Numbered from the stretch's first letter, positions 51,124-60,296 are shown. The stretch is DNA of 64,000 nucleotides from Nakamurella sp040546275 (GCF_040546275.1 NZ_JBEPNO010000002.1:248001-312000), one strand, 5' to 3'. Numbers and translations: made by a program. Notes: generated by a model from the letters alone, not told the origin.

Positions 51124-54100
51124 TTGACAAGCATGTTTCCACTCGATCCATCGGATGCAAATCCGATGAATCCCGCCACTCCGGAGCGCCCCGGCTCCGC
51201 AGCATTGGCGGTGGGCCGGCACCGGATCACCGGCACCGGGCCCACGAGCCGCAAACTGTTGGCCGCGCTGATGGCCCTTGTGCTGGCCCTGGCGACGATG
51301 GTCCTCGGAGCCGGCGCGGCCTCGGCCGGGCTGAACCCGGGCTCGCACCCTGGTGCCGGGCAGGTCGACGTGTTCTCAGACGGCGGCACCCACAATTTCG
51401 GCGCGTGGCGGCTGACTGCCGGTGGGGTGCAAGGCTATTGCATTGATGCGCAACGCACCCAGCCCGATGGTGGCACCACCTACAGCACCTCCACATCCAG
51501 CGCCGACCCGGAGATGGCGTACCTGGTGTGGAAGTACTCCACCACCGGCGACTCCACCACCGGTTCGGCGTTGGCGTGGCTGGTGCACGCCGACACCAAG
51601 CTTCCGCACAACGACGCCGCCCCGTATGAATTCATCAACTTCGCAGACCCGACCAAACACGTCACGAACGTGTCGGGGATCCAGGCCAGGATCAACTCGC
51701 TGCGAGCTGAAGCCGCAGCCCACTCCGGACCGCTGACGGTGCGTATCAAGGTCACCACCAGCCCGACCGCCACCAACCCGAACGGAGTCGCCACCGTCGA
51801 GGTCATCAACTCCGGCGGCGTCGACCAGGCCGGCTATGTGGTGCATCTGTCCGGTGCATCGGGATTGCCGGCAACGGTGACCTCGGGAGCTGCCCCCGTC
51901 AAGGTCGGCTTCACCGCCGCGAACAGCTCAACCGGAAAGATCACCGGCTCCGCAACGGATCTGCCGCCGACCAACTACGTCACCTACAACCCGGCCAATG
52001 GTGCCTACCAGCGGCTGATCGTCGGTGCCGGCAACGCCGCCGGATCCGGAGCCGCCAACTACGCCCGGCCAGCTGTGCCCAACGGCGGCGCTCAGGCGTT
52101 GAAGGTGTCCTCCGCGACCGGTGCCGTGCTCGCGGGTGCGGTGTTCCACGTAGCCGCCGGCAGCACCACCGGCGGGGCGGACCAGGGCACCCTGGTCACC
52201 GGGGCAAACGGCAAGTCCGGTGTGCTGTCCCTCAAGCCGGGCACTTACACGATGTATGAGACCGGCACCCCGGCCGGCTATGCCAAGAACGCACCCAACG
52301 TCACGTTCACCGTGACCACAGGTAAGACCTCGGTGCTGACCTTCAAAGATTCCCCGCTTCCCGGTTCTGCGCAGGCATTGAAAGTCTCCTCCGCTTCCGG
52401 GGCGGTGCTCGCTGGCGCGGTGTTCCACGTCGCCGCGGGCTCCTCAACCGGCGGGGCGGATCAGGGCACTTTGGTCACCGGGGCGAACGGCAAGAGTGCG
52501 GTGCTGTCCCTCAAGCCCGGCATCTACACGATGTACGAGACCGGCACCCCGGCCGGGTACGCCAAGAACGCACCCAACGTGACGTTCACCGTCACCTCGA
52601 GCAAGACATCGGTGGTCAAGTTCGCCGACAGCCCGCTTCCCGGGTCCGCGCAGGCAATCAAAGAGTCCTCCACCACCAGTGCGCCGTTGGCTGGTGCGGT
52701 GTTTCACGTCAGCACCGGCTCGAGTAAGTCCGGCACCGATCAGGGCACCTTGGTCACCGGAGCGGACGGCAAGACCCCCGTGTTGGCCTCGTTGAAGCCG
52801 GGCCAGTACTTCATGTACGAGACGAAAGCGGCCCCCGGCTACAACCTGGACGCCGCCGGCCAGGCATTCACCGTCACCTCCGGCAAAACGTCCGTGTTGA
52901 CGTTCAAGGATTCACCGGTCGTCCCGAAGGCCTCGGCGGTGTCGGTGCTCAAAGGTGCCAGTGACACTGTCGGCACCATCTCCGGGAAGTTCGGGCCGCT
53001 GGCCGGCACCACGTGGACCGCGTCCAGCAGCGATGGGCTCACGGTGCTCGGCAGCGGTGTCACCGATCAGGACGGCACCCTGACGATCCAGCTGGCTGTG
53101 CCGCCGGGAACCGATGTGCTGCTCACCGAAACCAACACCGGGTCACCGGCTTACACCAAGGCCGCTCCGCAGCACGTCACCTCCACCCTCGATGGTTCGG
53201 GGACAGGCTTGTACACCGCGGTCGACCAGGCGATCCCGACGCTGGCGACCACACTGACCAACAAGAAGGACGGCACCGGTTACTTCGCCGCGGGTGACAC
53301 CGGTGTCGACGCTGTTGCCTACACCGGTCTGTACCCGGGCAGCACCGCGACCGCGAAGGGGTCGGCTTCGTGCCTGAACAGCGATGGGACGCTCAGCCCG
53401 ATCCCCGGAGCAGTCGGAAGCACCCCGTTCACCGCCTCGGCCACCGGATCCGGAACCGTCAACGTCCCGATCACGCTGCCGGCGTCGATGACCCCGTGCA
53501 CCATCACCGTCTACGAGCAGCTCCTAGTCAACGGCTCGGTCCAAGCCGACCACAACAAAACCGGGTCCGACATCGCCGAACAAGGCCATATGCCCACGCT
53601 GGCAACAACTCTCACTAATGCCCGGGATGGGTCTGGGTTCTTCAAGCCGGGCGACACCGGTACCGACGCGGTTGCCTACACCGGCCTGCCCGCTGGCAGC
53701 ACCGCGACCGTCAAGGGCTCCGCCTCGTGCTTGAACTCTGATGGCAGCCTGACTCCGATTCCGACTGCCGCGGGCACTGCCAGCTTCACGGCCTCGGCCA
53801 CGGGTGCTGGCACGGTCGACGTTTCGATTCCGCTTCCGGCGTCGTTGGCTCCGTGCACGATCACCATCTACGAGCAGCTGGTGGTCAATGGCTCGGTCGC
53901 ATCGGATAACAACAAGGCCGGCACCGATGTTTCTGAGCAGGGTCACATGACGGCGCTGTCCACGTCGCTGAGCAACCAGAAGGACGGCAGCGGTTTCTTC
54001 ACTCCTGGTGACACCGGGGTCGACGCGGTCGCCTACCTGCTGCCCGCCGGCACTAAGGCCACTGTCAAGGGGTCGGCGTCCTGCCTGAATAGCGACGGTA

Positions 54101-55242
54101 GTCTCACGCCGATTCCGGGTGCGGTCGGGTCCACCGACTTCACCGCCGCCGCGGTCGGGTCAGGGACCGTGAACGTCACGATCCCGCTGCCGGCGTCGAT
54201 GACGCCGTGCACCATCACCATCTACGACCAGCTGATCGTGGGCGGTGTGGTCCGCAGCGACCACAACAAGAACGGGTTGGACCACAGCGAACAAGGCCAC
54301 ATGCCCGGTCTGGCAACGACTTTGACGAACAAGAAGGACGGCGGGAAGTTCTTCGCCTGGGGTGACACCGGGGTCGATGCGGTCTCCTACTCGGGGCTGC
54401 CTGCCGGCACCACAGCCACCGCCAACGGGACGGCGTTCTGCCTGAACAGTGATGGCTCGCAGTCGCCGATCCCCGGCGCGACCGGGTCGTCGACGTTCAC
54501 TGCGGCCGCTTCCGGGTCGGGTGTGGTCAAGGTGGACATCAAGATCCCGAACCAACTCGGAACGCCGTGCACCATCACCATTCACGAGCAGCTGCTCATC
54601 GGCGGCCACGTCGCAGCCAGCCACAATTTGAACGGGCTGAACACCACCGAGCAGGGACTGATGCCGACCTTGAAGACCACCCTGGTCGGCCCGGGCGGCG
54701 GCAAGGCAACCGTCATCGACGCGAGCTCCACGAAGCTGGTCGACCAGGTGTCCTGCTTCAACGTCATCGTCGGTGACAAGTACTGGGTCGACGGAACCTT
54801 GCAGATCGACGACGGCACAGTGATGGGCAAAGCCACCGGTGTCACCGGGGCGAGCCCCGAGTTCACCGCCATGACCTCGGCGTTGTGCACGACGGTGACC
54901 TTCCGGCTGACCGGCACCCTGCTCCCGGCCGGTAGCTCCGCCACCGTCGTCGCGTTCGAATACCTGCACTCGGGGAACGGCGCGTTGATCGCCTCGCACA
55001 CCCAGATCAAAGACTCCGCGCAGGCGTTGACCGTGACCCACCCGGGTGGCGGCACGGTCGGCGGCGGCGTCGTGGGCGGCGGCGTCAACACAGGGTTGGG
55101 TGCGGACAACACCAGCAGCACAGGTGACATCGTCGCCGGCGCACTGGGTCTGGGTGCCGTTGTGCTGCTGCTGGTCGCCGGAGCGTACGTGTGGATGCGT
55201 CGTCGACGTGTTGTTACGGCTGGTGACATCAGCGAGCAGTAG
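51124..55242 (+). CDS. Giant surface adhesin: thioester-like, SpaA and VaFE-type repeats
   Basis: A 1372-residue exported wall protein. A signal peptide (KLLAALMALVLALATMVLGAG) leads to an N-terminal thioester-like domain with GYCIDAQ. The Gln partner expected for a thioester is not evident (ALAWLVH there). Three SpaA/Cna-like prealbumin domains of about 93 residues follow (approximately 322-600, LAGAVFHVAAGS...GYAKNAPNVTFTV). Then come four to five VaFE-like domains of about 118 residues (from about 703), each with a KDG-x-G-x-F start, one Cys in SCLNSDG and PCTITI later. A terminal helix and RRRR tail end it. No LPXTG or LAXTG is seen. TTG 51124 with AAGGA upstream chosen as start. Confidence 0.82.
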   Translation: MTSMFPLDPSDANPMNPATPERPGSAALAVGRHRITGTGPTSRKLLAALMALVLALATMVLGAGAASAGLNPGSHPGAGQVDVFSDGGTHNFGAWRLTAGGVQGYCIDAQRTQPDGGTTYSTSTSSADPEMAYLVWKYSTTGDSTTGSALAWLVHADTKLPHNDAAPYEFINFADPTKHVTNVSGIQARINSLRAEAAAHSGPLTVRIKVTTSPTATNPNGVATVEVINSGGVDQAGYVVHLSGASGLPATVTSGAAPVKVGFTAANSSTGKITGSATDLPPTNYVTYNPANGAYQRLIVGAGNAAGSGAANYARPAVPNGGAQALKVSSATGAVLAGAVFHVAAGSTTGGADQGTLVTGANGKSGVLSLKPGTYTMYETGTPAGYAKNAPNVTFTVTTGKTSVLTFKDSPLPGSAQALKVSSASGAVLAGAVFHVAAGSSTGGADQGTLVTGANGKSAVLSLKPGIYTMYETGTPAGYAKNAPNVTFTVTSSKTSVVKFADSPLPGSAQAIKESSTTSAPLAGAVFHVSTGSSKSGTDQGTLVTGADGKTPVLASLKPGQYFMYETKAAPGYNLDAAGQAFTVTSGKTSVLTFKDSPVVPKASAVSVLKGASDTVGTISGKFGPLAGTTWTASSSDGLTVLGSGVTDQDGTLTIQLAVPPGTDVLLTETNTGSPAYTKAAPQHVTSTLDGSGTGLYTAVDQAIPTLATTLTNKKDGTGYFAAGDTGVDAVAYTGLYPGSTATAKGSASCLNSDGTLSPIPGAVGSTPFTASATGSGTVNVPITLPASMTPCTITVYEQLLVNGSVQADHNKTGSDIAEQGHMPTLATTLTNARDGSGFFKPGDTGTDAVAYTGLPAGSTATVKGSASCLNSDGSLTPIPTAAGTASFTASATGAGTVDVSIPLPASLAPCTITIYEQLVVNGSVASDNNKAGTDVSEQGHMTALSTSLSNQKDGSGFFTPGDTGVDAVAYLLPAGTKATVKGSASCLNSDGSLTPIPGAVGSTDFTAAAVGSGTVNVTIPLPASMTPCTITIYDQLIVGGVVRSDHNKNGLDHSEQGHMPGLATTLTNKKDGGKFFAWGDTGVDAVSYSGLPAGTTATANGTAFCLNSDGSQSPIPGATGSSTFTAAASGSGVVKVDIKIPNQLGTPCTITIHEQLLIGGHVAASHNLNGLNTTEQGLMPTLKTTLVGPGGGKATVIDASSTKLVDQVSCFNVIVGDKYWVDGTLQIDDGTVMGKATGVTGASPEFTAMTSALCTTVTFRLTGTLLPAGSSATVVAFEYLHSGNGALIASHTQIKDSAQALTVTHPGGGTVGGGVVGGGVNTGLGADNTSSTGDIVAGALGLGAVVLLLVAGAYVWMRRRRVVTAGDISEQ

Positions 55243-55267
55243 ATAACACACGCAAACCCGCTTCATC

Positions 55268-55309
55268 GGTGTGGGGACGGACCTTCGTCACTGGGTCCGT
55301 CCCCACACC
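55268..55309 (+). terminator. Perfect 16-bp stem hairpin after the adhesin gene
   Basis: GGTGTGGGGACGGACC (55268-55283), a 10-nt loop, and its exact complement at 55294-55309. It lies 26 bases after the stop. No T-run follows, so it may limit read-through into the sortase gene or protect the transcript end. Confidence 0.65.
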
Positions 55310-55389
55310 TGTCTCACCCCGACCGAACGCTTCACACCACACACGATGTCGGTCCTCATGAACGTAAGACTTGGAAGGCGAATCCGATC

Positions 55390-56451
55390 GTGACAATGTC
55401 GAAACCGACAGCCAGCGAATTGGCCGTGTTCGGTGACCTGATCCACGGCCGCGACAACCAGGTCGCCGACAGTGCCGCGGGGCAACGCTCGGAAACAACG
55501 TCACCGCCATCCGAGTCACCCGGCGCGGCCGCAGAACCAGTCGGCAAGGCTGCCGAACCAGTCGAGCGCAAGGCCCCGACGCGCGGGAGTCACCGGCGTC
55601 CGCCGCGCATACGCGGTGGCCGCCTCTGGCTTCTCGGCCTTGTTGGCCTGGTGCTGATCGCGGTCACCATCTGGTCGATCGGGCAGATCAGTACCGGAAT
55701 CAGTGAGACACCCCGTGACGCGCCGCTTCCCGCCGCGCAGTTCAACCAGCCGAACATCGGCACCGCCGGGGCCGCTGGCACCGCCGGGAACGCCCCCACG
55801 GCGACCGGCGAACACCGAACAGCCGCCCCGGGCATCGGTATCGAATCCGGTGCTGCTGGGAAAGGAACGTCAACGACCACCGCCGACCCGTCCACCACCA
55901 ACCCGGACGGCGGTGCCATCGCGGCACCCGTAGCGGTCGGGCCGCGTCCGCAGACATCCACCGGACCCGCGGCCGCCGACGAGCTGGCTATCCCCGCGCT
56001 GAACGTCACCGCGCCGGTAGTCAACGTCGACCTGATCACCTCCAGTACTCCGTGCACCGGCAGCTCAGATCCGATCGGCAACCTCTGCGTCCCGGAGCAG
56101 GTCAGCACCGTCGGCCAGTGGACCGGCTCCGCGCCGCTGTCCGGCACAACCGGATCAATCCTCATCGACGGGCACATCGACAACATCGACCAGGGCCCGG
56201 GCGCGCTGCACGACCTGTACCAGGTGCAAGCCGGCGACCTGGTCTACCTCACTCGCGGTGGCGTGCTCACCCGATGGAAAGTGACTGCCCTGCAGGTGTT
56301 CGGCAAGGACGCCAACCATCCGGACTGGTTCGCCGGGTCCACGGGAGCCCGTGAACTGCACTTGGTCACCTGCGGCGGACCGTTGATCACCGAACCGAAC
56401 GGATCACACAGCTACGCAGACAACGTCGCCGTCACTGCCATCCCCGCCTGA
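55390..56451 (+). CDS. Class F-like sortase
   Basis: A transpeptidase that joins surface proteins to the cell wall. The 353-residue protein has a cytoplasmic Pro/Ser-rich head, one transmembrane helix (about 78-98), a Thr/Ala/Gly-rich wall-crossing linker (about 105-190) and a sortase domain. Catalytic His262 is in LIDGHIDN and Cys328 in LVTCGGP, with the ending YADNVAVTA typical of class F. The usual catalytic Arg after Cys is not evident (GGPLITEPNGSHSYAD). It follows the adhesin gene, so the pair probably forms an enzyme-substrate cassette. GTG 55390 or ATG 55396 as start. Confidence 0.78.
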   Translation: MTMSKPTASELAVFGDLIHGRDNQVADSAAGQRSETTSPPSESPGAAAEPVGKAAEPVERKAPTRGSHRRPPRIRGGRLWLLGLVGLVLIAVTIWSIGQISTGISETPRDAPLPAAQFNQPNIGTAGAAGTAGNAPTATGEHRTAAPGIGIESGAAGKGTSTTTADPSTTNPDGGAIAAPVAVGPRPQTSTGPAAADELAIPALNVTAPVVNVDLITSSTPCTGSSDPIGNLCVPEQVSTVGQWTGSAPLSGTTGSILIDGHIDNIDQGPGALHDLYQVQAGDLVYLTRGGVLTRWKVTALQVFGKDANHPDWFAGSTGARELHLVTCGGPLITEPNGSHSYADNVAVTAIPA

Positions 56452-56472
56452 GAAGGACAGAGGTCCAGCGAA

Positions 56473-57327
56473 ATGTCCGAGCTCGATGACGTTGATTTCG
56501 GTGATTTGCAGATCACCGGTGACGTGGTCGGTCCGTGTCTGGCTGCCGCGGCGGCCGCGGCGCAGGTCCGGTACGCGGTCGCTGTATGGGAGCAGGTCAC
56601 CATCTGGTTGGCCACCGGCGACGGGACGCTGGCCGCCTGGTCTCCGGGGCAGTTGAATCGTGCTCTGGTCGCGGGTCGGGTCAGGCGGTGGCGGTCCGGT
56701 GACCTGCCGCAGACGGAGATTGATTTGCCGGTCGAGCAGGTCGCGGCGCGCATCGCCGCGCTGGGCCACCGAGTGGAGCGGCAACAACCCGGCCGGGCAC
56801 CAGAGGCTCCGCATGTCGCTGCGGCCGACGACCGCCAGGGGCGGGAGTGGGATGCATATCAGTTGCTGCGGTTGACATTCACTGGTTTCTCCGCTGCTGG
56901 GAGAGCCCATCAGAACGTGATGGGTTTCGCGGCGCAGGTGCTGCGGATTGCGGAGGTTCCGTGGGCGCTGATCGCCCGGAAACTGGGCCGCAGTGCCCGC
57001 TGGGTGAAAGGCGAAGTGCTCTCTGATGAGTACTTCGAGCGAATCGGGTGCGGCGATGACGAGACAGCCAGGCAACGACGCACCGAGAATGTGCGGACAT
57101 TCTTGGCTCGGTTCCCGACCGAGCCGTCCTGGCGGGTGCCGATGGGCTACCGCTCCAAGGCATGCGACGCCGCCTTGCAGACGGTGCCGGACGAGTCGCC
57201 GGTGCCGCTGCGACCGGCGGCGTGGATTGACACGTCCGCTGAGGGACGGGCCCGGCGTGAGGTTTTCCGGGCCGCGGTCGATGCTGCTCTTCGCACCGCC
57301 ACCGCGAGGGCGGGGCAGGGGCAGTGA
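56473..57327 (+). CDS. Element protein with HTH-like segment
   Basis: A 284-residue protein, family not recognised. Residues about 150-190 (VMGFAAQVLRIAEVPWALIARKLGRSARWVKGEVLSDEYFERIG) look like a helix-turn-helix. The N-terminal acidic half is Ala-rich and helical. It starts at an ATG 21 bases after the sortase stop with GAGAAGGACAGAGG upstream, so it is in the sortase operon. Its stop overlaps the next membrane gene by 4 nt (GTGA). Confidence 0.55.
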   Translation: MSELDDVDFGDLQITGDVVGPCLAAAAAAAQVRYAVAVWEQVTIWLATGDGTLAAWSPGQLNRALVAGRVRRWRSGDLPQTEIDLPVEQVAARIAALGHRVERQQPGRAPEAPHVAAADDRQGREWDAYQLLRLTFTGFSAAGRAHQNVMGFAAQVLRIAEVPWALIARKLGRSARWVKGEVLSDEYFERIGCGDDETARQRRTENVRTFLARFPTEPSWRVPMGYRSKACDAALQTVPDESPVPLRPAAWIDTSAEGRARREVFRAAVDAALRTATARAGQGQ

Positions 57328-57812
57328 GCGCGATGCTGGTGGGAGCCGTGACGGCGGTGACGTTGCCGATCGGCGGCGTCGTTGCAGATGTCATCGCCCG
57401 GACTTTTCTGGTGGCCGTGGTGGCGGTGGTGGATGCCTTCGCGGTGGTGGCGGTCTGGGTGGCGGTGGGGTTCCCGCTGGTGTCGGTGTACGTCCGGTCG
57501 GTGTGGCTGTGGATGTCGACCGGGCATGTGGTCCTGGTTATTCCGGTGGCGTTGCGGGCGGTGCGGTGGGTGCGGGTGCTCGCGGCAGTGGTCGCGCAGG
57601 TGGCCGCGGCGTGGATGTTGACCGACTGCCTGATCTGGCAGAACACGTCCCCGTACGGGGTGTGGCCGGCCCCGCTGGGTGCCTTTGTCGCCGAAAGCGT
57701 TGCTGCGCTGCTGCTGTCGAGCGTGGCGATATGGGTGCTGATGAGGCAACGTAGGCGGCATCGCGCGGTGGCCGCGCATGACCGGTCCGCGCGGGAAGCA
57801 GAGATACCGTGA
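57324..57812 (+). CDS. Multi-span membrane protein (DUF2637-like)
   Basis: A 162-residue very hydrophobic protein with about four helices (LVGAVTAVTLPIGGVVADV, FLVAVVAVVDAFAVVAVWVAV, a third pair at about 70-115, and VAALLLSSVAIWVLM), ending in a basic RRRRHRAVAAHDRS tail. It resembles DUF2637 membrane proteins of actinobacterial plasmids and integrative elements, some of them linked to plasmid spread. The assignment is tentative. It is translationally coupled to the preceding gene and ends at a convergent terminator. Confidence 0.5.
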   Translation: MSAMLVGAVTAVTLPIGGVVADVIARTFLVAVVAVVDAFAVVAVWVAVGFPLVSVYVRSVWLWMSTGHVVLVIPVALRAVRWVRVLAAVVAQVAAAWMLTDCLIWQNTSPYGVWPAPLGAFVAESVAALLLSSVAIWVLMRQRRRHRAVAAHDRSAREAEIP

Positions 57813-57892
57813 CCGCGAGCTCCAGGAACCCGGCAACCGCCTGGGCCGGAACCTGAACCAGCGCGAAGCGCTCGGGAAAAGTGAAGCACAAA

Positions 57893-57925
57893 GGACCCGC
57901 GGCTCCTGATGGAGCTGGCGGGCCC
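57893..57925. terminator. Bidirectional-position terminator between convergent operons
   Basis: GGACCCGC (57893-57900) pairs with GCGGGCCC (57918-57925) at seven of eight positions, with inner CTCC/GGAG around TGAT. It is followed by TCGGTGTTTTGTT, a T-rich run. It lies between the + operon end (57812) and the minus-strand block end (57979). Confidence 0.7.
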
Positions 57926-57978
57926 TCGGTGTTTTGTTGAACCGGGATACGACAGGGGCAGGTGTCGTGCTGGGTTGA

Positions 57979-58451
57979 TCAGAATGGGTTCTCGCTGCCG
58001 CCGCTCGGGGTTGCCTCGGTGAGGGCCTCGGTGAAAAGGTCGGGCAGAGCGGTGATGTCGGTTTCCCGGTTGTCCAGCCACCAGCCGGCGGAGTTGATCT
58101 CCGAGGCGGGGTCGGCGATGGCCTCGGCGAATTCTTCGTCGTCCAGTCCGAGTTCGTCGTAGGCGGCCTGGATGAGTTCGGCGCGGACACGGGTGGCCCA
58201 GTCCAGGATCGTTGGCGCGCCGACCAGCGGGTCCAACGCGAACTTCGCCTCCACTTCGCGGGCTGTTTTCAGTTCGGCGGCGCGTTTGCCGGCGGTGTAC
58301 TTGGCTTCTTCTTGTCTGCGTGCGGGTCGCAGTCGTCGCACGGGATGGTGCTGAGAAATTTGACCCGGTCGGTCCGGGCGAACGGTTTGAGTGCGGTGAG
58401 GTCGCGCGTGCCGGTGTGGCCGCAGGAATGGGTGATCGTGGTGATGGCCAT
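57979..58451 (-). pseudogene. Frameshifted zinc-finger-like element gene
   Basis: Two overlapping minus-strand frames form one probable gene. ATG 58451 opens MAITTITHSCGHTGTRDLTAL...PCDDCDPHADKK, with Cys/His pairs as in small zinc-binding phage and plasmid proteins, but this frame stops at 58269. The neighbouring frame continues with EEAKYTAGKRAAELKTAREVEAKF and then a helical acidic domain ending in GGSENPF. The switch is a -1 shift near 58303-58313 within GACAAGAAGAAGCC. Joined, they give about 157 residues. It could be a real mutation, programmed shifting or a sequencing error. Confidence 0.6.
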
Positions 58452-58498
58452 CGGGTTTCGTTCTCCTTGTCGAATGCTGCGCGGGGTTGGTGGCGGCG

Positions 58499-58554
58499 TG
58501 ATTTCGTGGAATCAACTCGCGCGGGTACGCCGGATCGGTGATTCCGTGGAATCA
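58499..58554. promoter_or_regulatory. Two ParB-site-like palindromes
   Basis: TGATTTCGTGGAATCA (58499-58514, one base off) and TGATTCCGTGGAATCA (58539-58554), both 16-bp with 7-bp arms TGATTCC/GGAATCA. They lie 40 bases apart, between the frameshifted gene and the next minus-strand gene. They match the palindromes at 62290 and 63445 near ParB, so they are candidate centromere sites. Confidence 0.6.
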
Positions 58555-58598
58555 GCAGGGATTGGGCCGGCCACCGGTGAGGTAAGGGGGACGTCGGT

Positions 58599-59609
58599 TC
58601 AGGCGGCTGCGTCGGGGCCGGCCAGGTATGCGATGGCAGCTCTGAGCCCTTCGCTGACGGTCGCAAGTTCCTCGGTCAGTCCGTCAAGGGCGGTGGTGGC
58701 GACGGTGTCCAGTCCAGTCTTCGCGACCAGTTCGCTGATCCGTCCGGTCAACCCATCGGCACGTTCCAGCGATTGCGCGCCCCGCATCAGCGCGCCGAGG
58801 AGGTCCAGGTGGCCGAGGTAGGTCTTGAGCGCTACGGCCCGGCCAAGCAGAGCGTCCGCGACGAGGTTGAGTTCGGCGGCGTACCGGTAGATCACGGCGG
58901 CGGGGCGGCCGTGGTCGAGCTCGACGCTGGGGCGGGGACCGAGTTCGGTTCGGATCCGGTGCAACTCCAGGGCACGGGCGGCGATCTGCTCGGATTCCTC
59001 GAGGGGGTTCAGTCGCAGGCGATGCGTGTCCAGCCAGTCGGTCCGCCAGGCGGGGTGCTCGATGATTTGTCGCGCGATGGTGTCGGTGGCGACAATCAGT
59101 TTCGCCTCCCACACATGCTGCTGTGTGGGGTCGCCGACAAAGGCTGCCAGCGCAGGGTTCCCGGAGATCCGCTGGGCCGCCCATTCGGAGCGTTCACACC
59201 GGCGTACCTGCACCGTCGCCTGCACCCACGTCATGCAGAAGTACAGGGTGGCTACGGCACCGACGGCGGCGGGGATGAACGTCCATCCGGGCCGCAACGT
59301 CCATCCGGTCGGGGTGTCGGTGAACATGTAGCCGATCAGCCCGCCGACGAAGAGCAGGGCAACGACGGCCAGCACATTGCCGATGCGCTGGCCGACGGCG
59401 GCTTGCCGGTCGTAGGCGGCGGCCAGCGGTGTCCCGGGTTCGGGCTTCGGCGGCTGGTAGTCGTGGTGCCGGTAGGCGTAGGAGGCCATGTCGCCCGGCC
59501 CGACGCAGTCGATGAGATGCGACAGTTGCCGGTAGGCCGCCGGGTCGGTTGTTGTTGCCGTCGGTGTCGGCATGGGCGAGTCGGGTTCGCCTAGCGGTGG
59601 TGTGGTCAT
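58599..59609 (-). CDS. Two-span membrane protein, unknown
   Basis: A 336-residue protein with two hydrophobic helices at about 78-98 and 108-130, a preceding soluble head with HHDYQPPKPEPGTPLAAAYDRQA, and a large C-terminal cytoplasmic helical domain (EESEQIAARALELHRI, LVADALLGRAVALKTYLGHLD). I do not recognise a family. Comparable layouts occur in conjugation and partition clusters. TTG 59615 is an alternative start. Confidence 0.55.
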   Translation of the reverse strand: MTTPPLGEPDSPMPTPTATTTDPAAYRQLSHLIDCVGPGDMASYAYRHHDYQPPKPEPGTPLAAAYDRQAAVGQRIGNVLAVVALLFVGGLIGYMFTDTPTGWTLRPGWTFIPAAVGAVATLYFCMTWVQATVQVRRCERSEWAAQRISGNPALAAFVGDPTQQHVWEAKLIVATDTIARQIIEHPAWRTDWLDTHRLRLNPLEESEQIAARALELHRIRTELGPRPSVELDHGRPAAVIYRYAAELNLVADALLGRAVALKTYLGHLDLLGALMRGAQSLERADGLTGRISELVAKTGLDTVATTALDGLTEELATVSEGLRAAIAYLAGPDAAA

Positions 59610-59628
59610 GGTCAATCTTTCTGCGGCT

Positions 59629-59892
59629 TTAGGAGAACAGCTGGGTGATGTGCCCTGAGGTGGTGCGCAGCAGGTCGTGCACGGTCGTGGATCCGGCGAA
59701 GGTCAGCAGCAGGCAGACGACCCGCCAGAGGGTTTTCCGGACGAACCGGAGCACCAGGTAGATCCCCAATCCGGCCAGGGCGACGGCGATGCCGATGGCC
59801 TGCCATTGCGGGAGCAGCGCATAGTGCTGCCGGGCGGCGTCGATCGGTCCGCCTGTGGCCAAGGATGCAGCCGCGACGCTGGTGATGTTCAC
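59629..59892 (-). CDS. Small two-helix membrane protein
   Basis: An 87-residue protein starting at a GTG that overlaps the upstream stop by 4 nt (GTGA). It has two hydrophobic stretches, WQAIGIAVALAGLGIYLVLRF and LWRVVCLLLTFAGSTTV. The size and helix pair resemble pilin-like components of conjugation clusters, but no signature is decisive. Function unknown. Confidence 0.5.
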   Translation of the reverse strand: MNITSVAAASLATGGPIDAARQHYALLPQWQAIGIAVALAGLGIYLVLRFVRKTLWRVVCLLLTFAGSTTVHDLLRTTSGHITQLFS

Positions 59893-60296
59893 TGGGGTGC
59901 CGGCGCGGTCGGCCATGGATACAGGCTGGGCAGCTTGGTGAATCCGGTCGGGTGGCCGTCCCGGTCGAAGGTCAAGCCGGAGTGTTGGTGGCTGCCGGCG
60001 GCGTGTGCGATGGCGGCGAGGACGAGGTCGAGGTGTTCCCGGCCGAGTCGGCTGATCTCGTCGGAGAGGTTGACCTGCACTTGTTCGCTGCCGATCGAGG
60101 CGGCGATGAGCAGGTACGCCCGTTCCCCGCTGGACAGCGGCCCGGCACGATCGGGGACCACGTCGAAGTCGATCCAGGCACCGTGGGGCTGTCCGTCTTC
60201 GGACGAACTGGCATGGATCCAGGGCTGCTCGGCTCCGGCGAATCGGCCGCCGAACCCGCGGATGAGCAGCTCGGTGGCTGCCACCGTGGTGTACAT
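59889..60296 (-). CDS. Unknown soluble protein of the partition block
   Basis: A 135-residue protein starting MYTTVAATELLIRGFGGRF, with a beta-rich middle (HGAWIDFDVVPDRAGPLSS) and a helical end. It is coupled to the downstream small membrane gene (GTGA) and lies 55 bases after the parA stop. No family recognised. Confidence 0.5.
   Translation of the reverse strand: MYTTVAATELLIRGFGGRFAGAEQPWIHASSSEDGQPHGAWIDFDVVPDRAGPLSSGERAYLLIAASIGSEQVQVNLSDEISRLGREHLDLVLAAIAHAAGSHQHSGLTFDRDGHPTGFTKLPSLYPWPTAPAPQ

Noticed and set aside
51124..55242. LPXTG-type sorting signal at the adhesin C-terminus
   Set aside because: Neither LPXTG nor LAXTG is present before the last helix; GLGADNTSSTG has no convincing match.
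58303..58313. Classical -1 slippery heptamer (X XXY YYZ)
   Set aside because: The tract GACAAGAAGAAGCC does not match the pattern, so programmed frameshifting is only one option among three.
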